Assembly: GCA_001797615.1 (NCBI GenBank)
Contig: MGPV01000054.1
Coordinates: 1-34,561, forward strand
Source of the DNA: Deltaproteobacteria bacterium GWC2_65_14
Lineage (GTDB): Bacteria > Desulfobacterota > Deferrimicrobia > Deferrimicrobiales > Deferrimicrobiaceae
Direction: 5' to 3'
DNA: 34,561 nt
Below, piece by piece: positions 33,979-34,561 of this stretch (the stretch's first letter is position 1; the number at the start of each line of letters is the position of its first letter). The notes beneath the pieces were generated by a model that saw only the letters and a program-made list of their open reading frames with translations, was not told the DNA's origin and made no database searches. A program made the translations under genes and the position numbers.

Positions 33979-34561
33979 ATGAGAGCCGCCCTCTGCGAAA
34001 CGTTCGGAAAACCGCTGGCCCTGACCGATCTTCCCCGCCCGGAGCCCGGGCCGGGGGAGGTGCTGATCCGCGTCAAGGCGTGCGGGGTCTGCCACAGCGA
34101 CCTTCACCTGGTGGACGGCGACTGGAAGGACTGGGGGACTCCCCTGCCGATCGTCCCGGGGCACGAGGTGACCGGGGTGGTGGAGAGGGCGGGCGACGGC
34201 GTCCCCGGGCTCTCGGCCGGGGACCCGGTCGGCGTCCCCTGGATGCAATATGCCTGCGGGGGCTGCGTCCCCTGCCGGTCCGGCGCGGAGATGCTCTGCG
34301 CCGCGCAGAAGAGCACCGGGATCACGGTCTACGGCGGCTACGCGGAGTACCTCACGGCGCCGGCCGCCTTCACCCACAAGATCCCGGAGGGGCTCGACCT
34401 GGTCGCCGCCGCTCCCCTCCTGTGCGCGGGGATCACCGTCTTTTCCCCTCTGCGGCGCGCCGGAAACCTGGCCGGGAAGACCGTCGCCATCGCCGGGATG
34501 GGCGGACTGGGGCACCTCGGCGTGCGGATGGCCTCCGCCATGGGGGCCCGGGTGGTGGCGA
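33979..34561 (+). CDS. Zinc-dependent alcohol dehydrogenase (3' end outside window)
   Basis: Medium-chain NAD(P)-dependent alcohol dehydrogenase; 194 residues are visible of an expected 340 or so. The catalytic zinc ligands are C38 (GVCHSD) and H62 in PGHE. The structural zinc site has four cysteines (C93, C96, C99, C107). The nucleotide fold begins at VAIAGMGGLGHLGVRMA. The ATG at 33979 has GGGAGG 7 nt upstream and lies 19 nt after the OsmC stop, so the two are probably co-transcribed. It is like the AdhP/YahK group, but the exact substrate cannot be told. Confidence 0.92.
   Translation, partial: MRAALCETFGKPLALTDLPRPEPGPGEVLIRVKACGVCHSDLHLVDGDWKDWGTPLPIVPGHEVTGVVERAGDGVPGLSAGDPVGVPWMQYACGGCVPCRSGAEMLCAAQKSTGITVYGGYAEYLTAPAAFTHKIPEGLDLVAAAPLLCAGITVFSPLRRAGNLAGKTVAIAGMGGLGHLGVRMASAMGARVVA

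Overview
The window is a GC-rich bacterial chromosome segment packed with short-spaced and overlapping genes, many starting at GTG or TTG. The gene mix suggests a deltaproteobacterial-type (Desulfobacterota-like) Gram-negative: two hybrid kinases with the AHDFNN motif, a sigma-54 promoter before amtB, lipoprotein and Tat signals, NagZ/AmgK/MurU cell-wall recycling genes and an apparent selenoprotein. This placement is an inference from gene content. No rRNA, tRNA, CRISPR array or intact insertion sequence was seen.

Layout. 1-1076 (-): a PAS-PAS-GGDEF diguanylate cyclase cut by the window edge. 1241-4564 (+): a peptide-type ABC importer (lipoprotein plus two permeases) with no ATPase gene. 5173-9570 (+): a complete CUT1-type sugar ABC importer (Tat-exported binding protein, ATPase, two permeases) behind a strong sigma-70 promoter. 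It is followed 20 nt later by nagZ, which overlaps a lytic transglycosylase gene tail-to-tail (10555-12936, -). 13017-15915 (+): a TIM-barrel protein, an AmgK-type sugar kinase and a MurU-type nucleotidyltransferase. 16276-18750 (+): the C-terminal scrap of an amino-acid-binding protein directly before a hybrid histidine kinase. 22349-18724 (-): an operon of malic enzyme, phosphomannomutase and UppP, divergent from an XRE-cupin regulator (22578-23114). 23206-26922: a small unknown protein, an acyl-CoA-synthetase-like enzyme with an eroded P-loop, an AMMECR1 protein, a receiver-domain fragment, and a YchF-like NTPase coupled to a PIG-L deacetylase (26919-27701). 27877-29040 (+): a patatin whose start codon lies inside a long leader hairpin. 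29066-30286 (-): amtB with a sigma-54 promoter. 30465-33263 (-): a second hybrid kinase. 33489-33959 (+): an OsmC-family gene with an in-frame UGA replacing the usual cysteine, followed by a SECIS-like hairpin. 33979 to the end (+): a zinc alcohol dehydrogenase cut by the window edge.

How the genes fit together. From about 5.2 to 15.9 kb the genes form a plausible peptidoglycan-recycling neighbourhood. The transglycosylase would release anhydro-muropeptides, the ABC importer could bring in the sugar, cytoplasmic NagZ would cleave GlcNAc from anhydroMurNAc, and AmgK plus MurU would remake UDP-MurNAc. Nearby UppP recycles the undecaprenyl carrier. The importer's substrate is an inference. The most striking single observation is the probable OsmC selenoprotein at 33489-33959. 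Next are the start-codon-sequestering hairpin before the patatin gene and a family of dispersed hairpin repeats shared by the intergenic regions at 4.6-5.0 kb and 15.9-16.1 kb.
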